Made by a program: the position numbers and the translations under genes. This document shows positions 7,531-15,373 of a stretch of 64,000 bases of DNA, in pieces. The first letter of the stretch is position 1, and every line of letters starts with the position of its first letter. Source of the DNA: Crossiella equi (GTDB taxonomy: Bacteria > Actinomycetota > Actinomycetes > Mycobacteriales > Pseudonocardiaceae); contig NZ_JAGIOO010000001.1 of assembly GCF_017876755.1 (NCBI RefSeq), positions 248,001 through 312,000 of the forward strand, written 5' to 3'. The notes under the pieces are model-generated. The model saw only the letters and a program-made list of their open reading frames with translations. It was not told the DNA's origin and ran no database searches.

Positions 7531-8457
7531 GTGACAGATCCGGAAGAGCGCCCAGCAACCGAGGACACCCCGCGCGAAGTGCCCTCCCTCACCAACCCGG
7601 TGCTCATCGCGGCTTTTGAAGGGTGGAACGACGCAGGTGACGCGGCCAGCACGGCCATCGAGCACCTCGAGCTCACCTGGGAGGCAACCTCTCTCGCGGA
7701 GATCGACCCGGACGACTACTACGACTTCCAGGTGACCAGGCCCACGGTCCGCATGGTGGACGGGATCACCCGTCGTGTGGAGTGGCCCACCACCCGGTTG
7801 TCGGTCTGCCGCCCGCCCGGCGCGGACTTCGACGTCGTGCTCATGCATGGCATCGAGCCCAACATGCGCTGGCGGGCCTTCTGCGCCGAGCTGCTGCACT
7901 ACGTGGAGACCCTCGGCGTGACCACGGTCGTGACCCTGGGTGCGCTGCTGATGGACATCGCGCACACCCGGCCCGTGCAGGTCACCGGCACCGCCTACGA
8001 TGAGGACTCAGCCGCGACGTACGGCCTGGAGCGCTCCCGCTACGAGGGCGCCACCGGCATCGTCGGCATCTTCCAGGACGCCTGCGTGCAGATGGGCGTG
8101 CCCGCGATCTCCTTCTGGGCCGCGGTGCCGCACTACGTCTCCCAGCCGCCCTCGCCCAAGGCCACGCTCGCGCTGCTGCACCGCGTCGAGGAGGTGCTGG
8201 ACCTGGAGGTCCCGCTCGGCCAGCTGCCGGAGCAGGCCGAGGAGTGGGAGCGCACGGTCACCGAGATGGCCGAGGAGGACGAGGACGTGGCCAGCTACGT
8301 CCGGTCCCTGGAGGAGCGCGGCGACCCCGAGGGTGACATCAGCGCGCGGCTGCAGGAGGCCAGCGGCGACTCGATCGCCGCGGACTTCGAGCGCTACCTG
8401 CGTCGGCGTGGCGGCCGGGGTGGCCCCGGCGGACCGCCCGGACCGGGCGCGCGCTGA
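7531..8457 (+). CDS. PAC2-family protein (proteasome assembly chaperone-like)
   Basis: 308 residues. The protein has the PAC2 hallmarks: an N-terminal L(I)AAFEGWNDAGDAASTAI segment, the central VVTLGALLMDIAHTRPVQVTGTA, and the later GIVGIFQDACVQMGVPAISFWAAVPHYVSQPPSPKATLALL. It ends in an acidic coiled region and a Gly/Arg/Pro-rich tail. It corresponds to the conserved actinobacterial protein known in Mycobacterium tuberculosis as Rv2125. In eukaryotes PAC2 proteins chaperone proteasome assembly; the bacterial role is not established. The MFS gene starts 5 nt after its stop, so they are probably cotranscribed. Confidence 0.88.
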   Translation: MTDPEERPATEDTPREVPSLTNPVLIAAFEGWNDAGDAASTAIEHLELTWEATSLAEIDPDDYYDFQVTRPTVRMVDGITRRVEWPTTRLSVCRPPGADFDVVLMHGIEPNMRWRAFCAELLHYVETLGVTTVVTLGALLMDIAHTRPVQVTGTAYDEDSAATYGLERSRYEGATGIVGIFQDACVQMGVPAISFWAAVPHYVSQPPSPKATLALLHRVEEVLDLEVPLGQLPEQAEEWERTVTEMAEEDEDVASYVRSLEERGDPEGDISARLQEASGDSIAADFERYLRRRGGRGGPGGPPGPGAR

Positions 8458-8462
8458 GCCGG

Positions 8463-9587
8463 TTGTCGCGGGGCCTGGCAGTCGCCGGGCTGTACGCGGG
8501 CGGGTTCCTGGGGCCGTTCGGGGGCGGGGTCGTCACGGCGATGCTGCCCGAGCTCGGCACGGCCTTCCAGGTCTCCGCGCAGACGGCCTCGGCCTCGGTC
8601 ACCGTGTACATGGTCCCGTTCGCCGGGCTCATGCTGTTCTCCGGCACGTGGGGACAGCGGTGGGGTGCCCGGCGCACGGTGATCAGCGCCTACCTGGTGT
8701 ACGTGGCCGCCTCGCTGCTGTGCGCGCTGGCCCAGGACGAGTACTCCTTCCTGGCCGGGCGCGCGCTGCAGGGGGCGGCCAACGCGTTCACCACTCCCCT
8801 GCTGCTGGGCGCGGTCGCCGCGGTGACCCCGCCGCGGCGGCTCGGGCGGGCGCTGGGCTGGTTCGCCTCGATGCAGGCTGCCGGACAGACCTCCGCACCG
8901 CTGCTGGGCGGGCTCGCGGCTGAGCTGAGCTGGCGGTACGCCTTCGTCGGGGTGGCCGTGGTCGCGGCCGGGCTGGCCCTGCTCGGGCTGCCGGGCGGGG
9001 GCACCGGGCCACGCGGGGCGGCGAGCCTGCGCAGCGCGTGGCGGCCCGCGGTGCTGCGCGCCGGGGTGGTGGCCGGGATCGGCTGGGGCTGCCTCGGCGG
9101 GCTGTCCTACCTGGTGGCCTTCCGCCTGGCCGAGGACTTCGCCCTGTCCGCCGGGGAGCGCGGCCTGGTGCTCACCGGGTTCGGGCTCACCGGCATCCTG
9201 ACCGCCCGCGCGATCGGCCGGGCCGTCGACCGGTTCGGCGCGCGCCGGTGCGTGCTCACCGGCACCACGGTCGGCGCGGTGCTGCTGGCCGGGGTCGGGC
9301 TCGCACCCGCGCTGTGGGCGGTCGGACTGCTGTGGGCGCTGGCCGGGCCCGCCATGCAGCTGGTCATGGTCGGGCTGAACGCGCTGGTCCTGGCCGGGAA
9401 CGGCGCCAACCGCAGCGGCGCGGTGTCGGTGGTGCAGTCACTGCGCTTCGGTGGCGGGGCGCTCTCGCCGGTGGCCTTCGTCCCGGTGCACCACCTGGAC
9501 CCGCTGGTCGCGTTCCTGCTCCCGGCCGCCCTGTTGATCGCTTCGGCGCCGGTTGTCCTGCCTGCTAGCGTCGCCGACGATGAGTGA
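8463..9587 (+). CDS. MFS transporter
   Basis: A 374-residue polytopic protein with about 12 hydrophobic segments and the MFS motif A-like loop after helix 2 (GTWGQRWGARRTVISAY) repeated after helix 8 (GRAVDRFGARRCVLTG). This is the layout of drug/proton antiporters and small-molecule efflux permeases. It starts with TTG only 5 nt after the PAC2 stop, and its 3' end overlaps the SDR gene start by 8 nt, so the three genes form a likely operon. The substrate is unknown. It is slightly short for the family because the N-terminal cytoplasmic tail is almost absent. Confidence 0.85.
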   Translation: MSRGLAVAGLYAGGFLGPFGGGVVTAMLPELGTAFQVSAQTASASVTVYMVPFAGLMLFSGTWGQRWGARRTVISAYLVYVAASLLCALAQDEYSFLAGRALQGAANAFTTPLLLGAVAAVTPPRRLGRALGWFASMQAAGQTSAPLLGGLAAELSWRYAFVGVAVVAAGLALLGLPGGGTGPRGAASLRSAWRPAVLRAGVVAGIGWGCLGGLSYLVAFRLAEDFALSAGERGLVLTGFGLTGILTARAIGRAVDRFGARRCVLTGTTVGAVLLAGVGLAPALWAVGLLWALAGPAMQLVMVGLNALVLAGNGANRSGAVSVVQSLRFGGGALSPVAFVPVHHLDPLVAFLLPAALLIASAPVVLPASVADDE

Positions 9588-10377
9588 TCTCGGTCGGGAC
9601 CCCTTCCCGCTGCGCGGCCGTGTCGCACTGGTCACCGGTGCCAGCCGGTTGCGGGGCATCGGCTACGCCACCGCGCGCCGTCTGCACGCCTACGGCGCGG
9701 ACGTGCTCGTGCACCACCACCAGCCGCACGACACCAGCCAGCACGGTGGTGCCGACTCGATCTCCGACGTGCTGGCGGGCATCCGCGCGGCCGGGTCCGG
9801 GCGGGTCGAGGAGATCAGTGGCGACCTGCTCGACCCCGCGACGCCGGAGCGGCTCGTCGCGGGCGCGTACGAGGAGCTGGGCCGCCTGGACGTGCTGGTG
9901 TGCAACCACGCGCGCAGCGGCGGGGACGCCACGCTGGCCGAGATGACCGCGGACAAGCTGGACCTGCACTACGCGGTGAACACCCGGTCCACGCTGCTGC
10001 TCACCCAGGCCTTCGCCCGCCGGTTCACCGCCGGGCGCGGCGGCCGGGTGGTCTACCTGACCTCCGGCCAGAACCTCGGCCCGATGCCCGGCGAGATCGC
10101 CTACGCCGCCTCCAAGGGCGCGCTGGCCGCGATCACCGCCACGGTCTCGCACGAGCTGGCCGAGCAGGGCATCACCGTGAACGCGGTCAACCCCGGCCCG
10201 GTGGACACCGGCTGGGCCACCCCGGAGCTGGACGCGATGGTCGCCGAGCGCTTCCCGGCCAAGCGCTGGGGCCAGCCCGATGACCCGGCCCGGCTGATCG
10301 CCTGGCTGGCCACCGACGAGGCCGAGTGGATCACCGGGCAGGTGCTCAACTCCGAGGGCGGTTTCCGCCGGGGCTGA
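9580..10377 (+). CDS. SDR-family oxidoreductase
   Basis: The 265-residue enzyme of the classical short-chain dehydrogenase family has a cofactor loop TGASRLRGIGYATA (a variant of TGxxxGxG with inserted RLR), NHAR in place of NNAG, the catalytic Tyr-Lys pair in YAASKGAL and the NPGPVDTGW segment that positions the nicotinamide. The C-terminal EWITGQVLNSEGGF is typical of 3-oxoacyl-ACP reductase/sugar-dehydrogenase-like members. The ATG at 9580 lies inside the MFS stop region (8-nt overlap), indicating translational coupling. Its end overlaps the convergent methyltransferase gene by 32 nt. The substrate is unknown. Confidence 0.87.
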   Translation: MSDLGRDPFPLRGRVALVTGASRLRGIGYATARRLHAYGADVLVHHHQPHDTSQHGGADSISDVLAGIRAAGSGRVEEISGDLLDPATPERLVAGAYEELGRLDVLVCNHARSGGDATLAEMTADKLDLHYAVNTRSTLLLTQAFARRFTAGRGGRVVYLTSGQNLGPMPGEIAYAASKGALAAITATVSHELAEQGITVNAVNPGPVDTGWATPELDAMVAERFPAKRWGQPDDPARLIAWLATDEAEWITGQVLNSEGGFRRG

Positions 10378-11191
10378 CGGTCAGCCGCACCAGGCTGGCC
10401 ATCCGCCGGAACGCGGGCACCAGTGCGGCGGCCTTGGTCGCCACGCGGTAGGCGCGGGGCAGCTCCTCGACGCCGGGCAGCTTGAACATCGGGGTCGCGG
10501 ACCGGAGCGTGGCGCCCGGGAGCTGCCGGGCCAGGTCGGCTGGGTCCGCGATGCCCCAGCGGAAGCCCGCGCCGGTGCGGCGCAGCATCGGGTTGAGGTT
10601 GCCCAGCCGGGCGCCCCACGGGGTGAGGATGTCGAAGGCCAGCTCGGCCCCGGCCAGGTGCGCGGCCACCCGGCGCAGCAGCGCCAGTCCCTCGGCCTCG
10701 GTCAGGTACATGACCAGGCCCTCGGCGACCACCAGACCGGGGCGGTCGGTCGGTACCCGGTCCAGCCAGGCCGGGTCGGTGACCGAGGAGCCGATGAGGT
10801 GGTAGTTCGGGCCGGGTTCGGGGAACAGCCGTTCGCGCAGGCCGGTCACGTCCGGGAAGTCCACGTCGAACCAGTCGACGGTCTCCGGCGGGGCGGTGCG
10901 GAGGTAGCGGCTGTCCAGGCCGCAGGCCAGGTGCAGCACCACGCCGTCGGGGTGGGCGCGGACGAACTCGGTGGTGATGGTGTCGAACTGGCGGGCGCGC
11001 AGGGCCACCTGCATCGCCGAGCCCTCCGGGATGCGCAGGCGGCTGAAGTCGTAGTCCAGGCGGTCCACGAGCTGCTCGGCGTAGACGTCGCGCAGCACCG
11101 GGTGACGGCCGCGGCTCTGCACGGCCCGGCTGTAGAGCGTGATGAGGTTCGTCTCGCGGACCTCGCGGTAGTCGACCTTCTCGGTACCCAC
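10346..11191 (-). CDS. SAM-dependent methyltransferase of the LCM/PPM-like family
   Basis: 281 residues. The core motifs are VVLHLACGLDSRYLR (SAM-binding, with the ACGLDSR signature of the leucine carboxymethyltransferase-like family), VDWFDVDFPDV, and LVVAEGLVMYLTEAEGLALLRRV. This family methylates small molecules, often in polyketide or related pathways, and is distinct from the class I UbiE type. The start was set at the GTG at 11191, where the protein begins with TEKVDYREVRETNLITLYSRA; the frame runs further upstream but that extension is Arg/Pro-rich non-conserved sequence. It is divergent from the AlkZ-like gene 70 nt away and convergent with the SDR gene. Confidence 0.8.
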   Translation of the reverse strand: MGTEKVDYREVRETNLITLYSRAVQSRGRHPVLRDVYAEQLVDRLDYDFSRLRIPEGSAMQVALRARQFDTITTEFVRAHPDGVVLHLACGLDSRYLRTAPPETVDWFDVDFPDVTGLRERLFPEPGPNYHLIGSSVTDPAWLDRVPTDRPGLVVAEGLVMYLTEAEGLALLRRVAAHLAGAELAFDILTPWGARLGNLNPMLRRTGAGFRWGIADPADLARQLPGATLRSATPMFKLPGVEELPRAYRVATKAAALVPAFRRMASLVRLTVSPGGNRPRS

Positions 11192-11261
11192 GCCGCCGAT
11201 GATCTGCCGGTCCGGCCAACCGCGCACCCCGGACTGTCGGGGCTGTCGGGATGATGGTGCG

Positions 11262-12425
11262 ATGACCGCCGTCCGTCTGGTCCCCGCCGCCGAACGCCGG
11301 GCCCGCCTGCTCACCCGGCACCACCTGATCCCGGGCTCACGCGCCGCCGGTCCGGTCGAGGTGGCCGGGACGCTGCTCGGGCTGCACGCCACCGACGCCG
11401 CCACGGTGTACCTGGCCGCGCTCGCCCGGCTGGCCAGCCCGTCGGTGCAGGCGGTGGAGGAGGCGTTCTACACCGAGCGCACGCTGGTCCGGGCGTTGTG
11501 CATGCGGCGCACCATGTTCGCCGTGCCCGCCGGCCTGGCGCCCCTGGTGCACGCGGCGGCGGGGCGGCCGGTCGCGGTGAAGGAGCGGGCCGGGCTGGTG
11601 AAGTACCTGGCCGAGGGCGGCTGGGACGAGGCCTGGCTGCGTTCGGTCGAGACCTCGGCGCTGGCCGGGCTGGCGGAGCTGGGCGAGGCGACCGCGAGCG
11701 AGCTGGCGGCGGTGGAGCCCCGGCTGCGCGAGGAGATCGTGTTCGCGGCGGGCAAGCCGTACGAGACGCGGCAGGCGGTGGGCTCCCGCATCCTGCGCTG
11801 CCTGGCCGCCGACGGGCTCATCCGCCGTTGCCGCCCGCGCGGCACCTGGACCAGCAGCCAGTTCCGCTGGGCGGTCGCGCGGCCGCACGAGGAGCTGCCC
11901 GCCCCGGAGGCGCGGGCGGAGCTGGCCCGCCGCTGGCTGGCCGCCTACGGCCCGGCGACCGTGGAGGACCTGAAGTGGTGGACCGGCTGGACGCTGGGTG
12001 ACACCCGCAAGGCGCTGGCCGCCGTCGAGGCGGTCCCGGTGCAGCTGGACAGCGGGCCCGGGGTGCTGCTGCCCACCGACGAGGACCGGGTGGCCGAGCC
12101 GGAGCCGGTGGCACTGTTGCTGCCCGCGCTGGACCCGACCGCGATGGGCTGGCGCGACCGCGACTTCTACCTGCCCGCCGCGCACAGGGAGGCCTTGTTC
12201 GACCGCACCGGCAACATCGGGCCGACCGTGTGGTGGCGTGGCCAGGTCGTGGGCGCCTGGGCGCACCGCGCGGACGGCTCGGTGGCGCACCGGCTGCTGG
12301 AGCGGGTGGACAAGCAGGTGGAACGGGCGGTCGCGGCCGAGGCCGAGCGGGTCACGGGCTGGCTGGCCGGGGTCCGGGTGACGCCCAGGTTCCGCACCCC
12401 GCTGGAGCGCGAGCTCGCCGGGTGA
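11262..12425 (+). CDS. Winged-helix DNA glycosylase-like protein (HTH_42, AlkZ/YcaQ superfamily)
   Basis: 387 residues. The protein shows the tandem winged-helix layout of the HTH_42 superfamily: VEVAGTLLGLHATDAATVYLAALARL, the RALCMRRTMFAVP beta-hairpin segment, YGPATVEDLKWWTGWTLGDTRKAL, and the late LLPALDPTAMGWRDRDFYL. Proven members (Streptomyces AlkZ, E. coli YcaQ) excise alkylated bases and unhook interstrand crosslinks using a QxQ or QxD motif; here the equivalent residues read H42-A-T44. That places it in a divergent subgroup (possibly the AlkX-like group, from memory) whose activity may differ. No toxin cluster is adjacent, so a general genome-protection role is more likely than dedicated self-resistance. 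Confidence 0.8.
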   Translation: MTAVRLVPAAERRARLLTRHHLIPGSRAAGPVEVAGTLLGLHATDAATVYLAALARLASPSVQAVEEAFYTERTLVRALCMRRTMFAVPAGLAPLVHAAAGRPVAVKERAGLVKYLAEGGWDEAWLRSVETSALAGLAELGEATASELAAVEPRLREEIVFAAGKPYETRQAVGSRILRCLAADGLIRRCRPRGTWTSSQFRWAVARPHEELPAPEARAELARRWLAAYGPATVEDLKWWTGWTLGDTRKALAAVEAVPVQLDSGPGVLLPTDEDRVAEPEPVALLLPALDPTAMGWRDRDFYLPAAHREALFDRTGNIGPTVWWRGQVVGAWAHRADGSVAHRLLERVDKQVERAVAAEAERVTGWLAGVRVTPRFRTPLERELAG

Positions 12426-12473
12426 TCCCACACGGCGAGCAGTGATCACCCCATCGGGTTCCGCAGCCTGCTC

Positions 12474-12496
12474 GCAAATTTGCGTACAGGTATACG
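12474..12496. promoter_or_regulatory. Palindrome GCAAATTTGC plus CGTA/TACG repeat before the XRE gene
   Basis: GCAAATTTGC (12474-12483) is a perfect AT-rich palindrome ending 19 nt before the ATG at 12503, followed at once by CGTACAGGTATACG with complementary CGTA/TACG ends. A TATACG box stands 6 nt before the ATG. The compact arrangement suggests a leaderless, self-regulated promoter, although TATACG lacks the last T of the consensus. Confidence 0.45.
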
Positions 12497-12502
12497 TGGG
12501 GC

Positions 12503-13345
12503 ATGGTCACCCCGAAGCACGCCATCCTCCCTGCACGCAGTCTCGGTGGGGAGCTGCGCACGCTGCGGAAGGAACGGGGCCTGACCTGCGTGCAGGTGGC
12601 CGAGGAGCTGGGCTGGCAGGCGTCGAAGATCTCCCGCATGGAGACCGGCAAGCAGGGCGTGACCTCGGCCGACGCCGCCTCGATGCTCGCGGTGTACCGG
12701 GTGGTCGGGGACGAGCGGCAGCGGTTGCTGGGGCTGGCGGAGCGGCCTGGGGAGCTGCCCTGGTGGGAGCTGAGCGGGCCGATGTCGGAGGAGGTCAAGA
12801 CCCTCATCCGGCTGGAGAACGAGGCCATCCGGATCGACAGCTGTCAGCCGCTGGTCATCCCCGGCCTGCTCCAGACCCCGGACTACACGCGTGCGCTGCT
12901 CAAGGCCGCGGGGTCGGCGGAGGTGGAGAACCGGGTCGCGGTGCGCATGGGGCGGCAGGCGGTGCTCAGCCGGGACACCCCGCCGGAGTACCACGCGATC
13001 ATGGACGAGATGGCGCTGCGGCGGGTGATGGGCAGCAACCGCGTGATGGCCCGGCAGATGCGGCAGCTGCTGGACACCGCCGACCGGCCGTCGGTGACCC
13101 TGCAGGTGCTGCCCTTCTCCCTCGGCGGGCACGCCGGGCTGGACGGGCCGTTCACGCTGCTGGACTTCGCCACGCAGGGGCCGGTGGCCTTCCTGGACCA
13201 CAAGATCTCGGGCATGTTCCTGGACAAACCCGAGGAGATGGCCTACCTGCAGCACGAGGTGGACAAGATGATCGAGGTGGCGCTGAGCCCGGCCAGGTCG
13301 GTGGACTTCATCGCCGACCTGGCGCGGGCCTACGAGCAGGGTTGA
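12503..13345 (+). CDS. XRE-family regulator with C-terminal DUF5753
   Basis: The 280-residue protein begins with a helix-turn-helix (LGGELRTLRKERGLTCVQVAEELGWQASKISRMETGKQGV, residues 14-53) and continues with the ligand-binding-like DUF5753 domain, recognised by EAIRIDSCQPLVIPGLLQTPDYTRALL, DEMALRRVMG and SVTLQVLPFSLGGHAGLDGPFTLLDF. Such proteins are abundant in Streptomyces and relatives, usually paired with a small DUF397 protein and involved in development or antibiotic control. No DUF397 gene is adjacent here. The gene appears monocistronic and its 3' end overlaps the convergent GNAT gene by 16 nt. Confidence 0.9.
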   Translation: MVTPKHAILPARSLGGELRTLRKERGLTCVQVAEELGWQASKISRMETGKQGVTSADAASMLAVYRVVGDERQRLLGLAERPGELPWWELSGPMSEEVKTLIRLENEAIRIDSCQPLVIPGLLQTPDYTRALLKAAGSAEVENRVAVRMGRQAVLSRDTPPEYHAIMDEMALRRVMGSNRVMARQMRQLLDTADRPSVTLQVLPFSLGGHAGLDGPFTLLDFATQGPVAFLDHKISGMFLDKPEEMAYLQHEVDKMIEVALSPARSVDFIADLARAYEQG

Positions 13346-13959
13346 GCGGTCGGCTCGCGCCACATGCTGTAGAGCTTCGGCGCCTCGGTGGGCAGGCCGA
13401 GCTCGCCGGTGACGCGGAAGCCGTAGCGCTCGTAGTAGGCCACGTTGCCGGTCACGCATTCCAGGTAGGCGGGCAGGCGGGTGGTGGCCAGGCGGTGCCG
13501 CAGCAGCGACCTGCCCACGCCGCCGCGCTGCCGGTCCGGGTCGGTGGCCAGCAGGGACAGGTACCAGTGCGGGCGCTTCGGCCGCGCGGCGACCAGGGCC
13601 TCGACCAGCGCCCGGCCCCGGCGGCCGTACTCGCCGAAGTCGCGCACGCCCATGGTGGCCACCGCGCGCGGGACCAGCAGGAACTTGCCCGCCCGGCTGG
13701 CCTTGCGCGCGTCCGGGGCGGCCCAGGCCGCGCCGCCCAGGACCGCACCGGACTCGTCCACCGCGACTTCGATGCCCTTGGCCGGGAGGTACTCGGTGCG
13801 CAGCTGGTGGGCCAGGAAGCGGTGGTGCAGGCGCGTCTGGTTGCGCTCGTTGAGGTACAGCCAGCGGATCAGGGCGTCCGGGGCGAAGGAGCGGGCCAGG
13901 ATGCCGGTGAAGGCGGCCACGTCCTCGCTGGTGGCCTCGCGGATGGCCGGGCCGGTCAC
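13330..13959 (-). CDS. GNAT-family N-acetyltransferase
   Basis: The protein has 209 residues. Motif A for acetyl-CoA is DPDRQRGGVGRSLLRHRL, preceded by the beta-4 strand HWYLSLLAT and followed by LECVTGNVAYYERYGFRV, the usual end of small-molecule GNAT enzymes. The N-terminal half is helical with many Arg residues and two substrate-lining aromatic stretches. It is the last gene of a three-gene leftward operon: its ATG overlaps the TGA of the MarR-like gene by 4 nt. The substrate is unknown; the context with an F420-type oxidoreductase suggests detoxification or modification of a small molecule. Confidence 0.85.
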   Translation of the reverse strand: MTGPAIREATSEDVAAFTGILARSFAPDALIRWLYLNERNQTRLHHRFLAHQLRTEYLPAKGIEVAVDESGAVLGGAAWAAPDARKASRAGKFLLVPRAVATMGVRDFGEYGRRGRALVEALVAARPKRPHWYLSLLATDPDRQRGGVGRSLLRHRLATTRLPAYLECVTGNVAYYERYGFRVTGELGLPTEAPKLYSMWREPTAQPCS

Positions 13960-14453
13960 CGGGCCTGCCGCTCGGCGTGCCAGCGTTCCATCAACAGGGT
14001 CAGCGCCTGCCGCATGTGGCTCAGGTACTCGGCGGAGTGGGCCATGCGGTCCCCAGCCGGGGTGCCCGCACCGAGCACCTCGGCGCCGTCCCGGATGGCC
14101 GCCACCAGGTCGTCCATCGCGCGGTTCTTGCGGGCGAAGACGTCGAACCAGAACTCATCGCCCATGCGGTACACGTCCCGGCGCTGGCCCGGTTCGCGGT
14201 CGCGGCGCACCAGGCGCACCTCGGTGAGGTAGCGGACCGCGCCGGAGACCGCCGCCGGGCTGATGCCCAGCTGCGCGCTGATCTCCGCCGCGGTCAGGGC
14301 ACCCTGCTCCGAAGCCATGATCAGCGCGAAGACCCGCGCGGGCATGCGCTGCATACCGCTCTCGGTCATCAGCAGCGCGAAGCGCTCGACGAACTGGGCG
14401 ACGGCCTCCTCGTCCCGGCCCTTCACTGGCTCCACCAGGGGATCGGCGCTCAT
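13956..14453 (-). CDS. GbsR/MarR-like transcriptional regulator
   Basis: A 165-residue winged-helix protein: an N-terminal helix (EEAVAQFVERFALLMTESG), the conserved GMQRMPARVFALIMASEQGALTAAEISAQLGISPAAVSGAVRYLTEVRLVRRDREPGQRRDVYRMGD winged helix, and a C-terminal dimerisation helix. This is the GbsR-type branch of MarR regulators common in actinobacteria. The ATG at 14453 overlaps the TGA of the upstream deazaflavin-type gene by 4 nt, so it probably controls its own operon. Ligand and operator are not visible. Confidence 0.85.
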   Translation of the reverse strand: MSADPLVEPVKGRDEEAVAQFVERFALLMTESGMQRMPARVFALIMASEQGALTAAEISAQLGISPAAVSGAVRYLTEVRLVRRDREPGQRRDVYRMGDEFWFDVFARKNRAMDDLVAAIRDGAEVLGAGTPAGDRMAHSAEYLSHMRQALTLLMERWHAERQAR

Positions 14454-14860
14454 CCGGCCCTCCGCAACGCCACCACGGGGATGACCCGGTCGGTGCTCTC
14501 GGCGAACTCGCCGAAGCCGGGACTGTGCGCCACCACCTCGGCGAAGGCGCGGTCGCGGTCGGCACCGGTCAGCGGGACGGCCAGGAAGCCGAACTTCTCG
14601 GTGCCGATCTCCGCGGTGCCCGCCGGGTTGGCGACGAGGTTGTGGTACCAGGCCGGGTGCTGGTGCGCGCCGCCGTTGGAGGCGACCACCACCAGTTCCT
14701 GCCCGACCCGGTGGTAGACCACCGGCGCGGTGCGCGGCTGGCCGGAGCGCGCGCCCGTCGTGGTGAGCAGGACCAGGTCGGTGCCCTCGAACTGCCCGCC
14801 GACCTTGCCGCCGTTGGCCCGGAACTCCTCGATCACCCGCTCGTTGAACTCGTTCCCCAT
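14450..14860 (-). CDS. Deazaflavin (F420)-dependent nitroreductase-family protein
   Basis: A 136-residue split-beta-barrel protein of the DUF385/Ddn family: NERVIEEFRANGGKVGGQFEGTDLVLLTTTGARSGQPRTAPVVYHR, then ASNGGAHQHPAWYHNLVANPAGTAEIG. These motifs contact the deazaflavin in mycobacterial Ddn and its relatives, which reduce quinones or activate nitroimidazoles. It is the first gene of the three-gene operon with the MarR-like regulator and the acetyltransferase, all joined by ATGA overlaps. A TAGACC hexamer 6 nt before the ATG may be its -10 box. It is separated by 28 nt from the divergent Nudix gene. Confidence 0.88.
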   Translation of the reverse strand: MGNEFNERVIEEFRANGGKVGGQFEGTDLVLLTTTGARSGQPRTAPVVYHRVGQELVVVASNGGAHQHPAWYHNLVANPAGTAEIGTEKFGFLAVPLTGADRDRAFAEVVAHSPGFGEFAESTDRVIPVVALRRAG

Positions 14861-14888
14861 GTCCTCGGTCTACCACGAAGATGACCCG

Positions 14889-15320
14889 GTGAGACAACCT
14901 GACGTGGTCGGCGCGGTGATCCGGGACGCACGGGGCCGGATCTTCCTCCAGCTGCGCTCCCCGCACCGCCGCCTCTTCCCCGGAACCTGGGACATCGTCG
15001 GCGGGCACGTGGAGACCGGGGAGACCCCGCTGGCCGCGCTGGGCCGGGAGATCCGCGAGGAGACCGGCTGGACGCTGCGCGCGGTCCGGTACGAGCTGGG
15101 CACGTTCACCTGGACCGCCGACGGGGTCGAGCGGCTGGAGGCCGACTACGTGGTCGAGGTCGACGGCGACCTCGGCGCGCCGGAGCTGGAGTGGGACAAG
15201 CACCCCGAGTACACCTGGGCCGGGCCGGAGGAGCTGGGCCTGCTGCTGGTCGGCCGCGAGCCCGGGGACACCGTGCTGCACGACCTGGTGGCCCGCGTGT
15301 TCGAGCTGGACCTCCCCTGA
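14889..15320 (+). CDS. Nudix hydrolase
   Basis: The 143-residue protein contains an intact Nudix box from G39 to W61 (GHVETGE then REIREETGW), matching G-x5-E-x7-R-E-U-x-E-E-x-G-U, on a standard Nudix fold. Enzymes of this type hydrolyse nucleoside diphosphates linked to another moiety (oxidised dNTPs, ADP-ribose, NADH and others). The specificity is not evident. The GTG at 14889 was chosen because it places the first conserved strand (VVGAVIRDARGRIFLQLRS) near the N-terminus; the frame extends upstream only through the divergent gene. Confidence 0.87.
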   Translation: MRQPDVVGAVIRDARGRIFLQLRSPHRRLFPGTWDIVGGHVETGETPLAALGREIREETGWTLRAVRYELGTFTWTADGVERLEADYVVEVDGDLGAPELEWDKHPEYTWAGPEELGLLLVGREPGDTVLHDLVARVFELDLP

Positions 15321-15337
15321 AGGTGGTGCCAGCCCCC

Positions 15338-15366
15338 GTGCACAGAAAACTGTGCACAGATATCTT
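15338..15366. promoter_or_regulatory. Strong operator and -10 box of the ArsR-like gene
   Basis: GTGCACAG-AAAA-CTGTGCAC is a perfect 8-bp-arm inverted repeat (15338-15357), directly followed by the palindrome AGATATCT (15358-15365). The latter contains the -10 hexamer TATCTT (15361-15366), which ends 7 nt before the ATG at 15374. The repeat covers the -35 position, as expected for repression by the ArsR-like protein itself. Confidence 0.65.
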
Positions 15367-15373
15367 TGCACGT

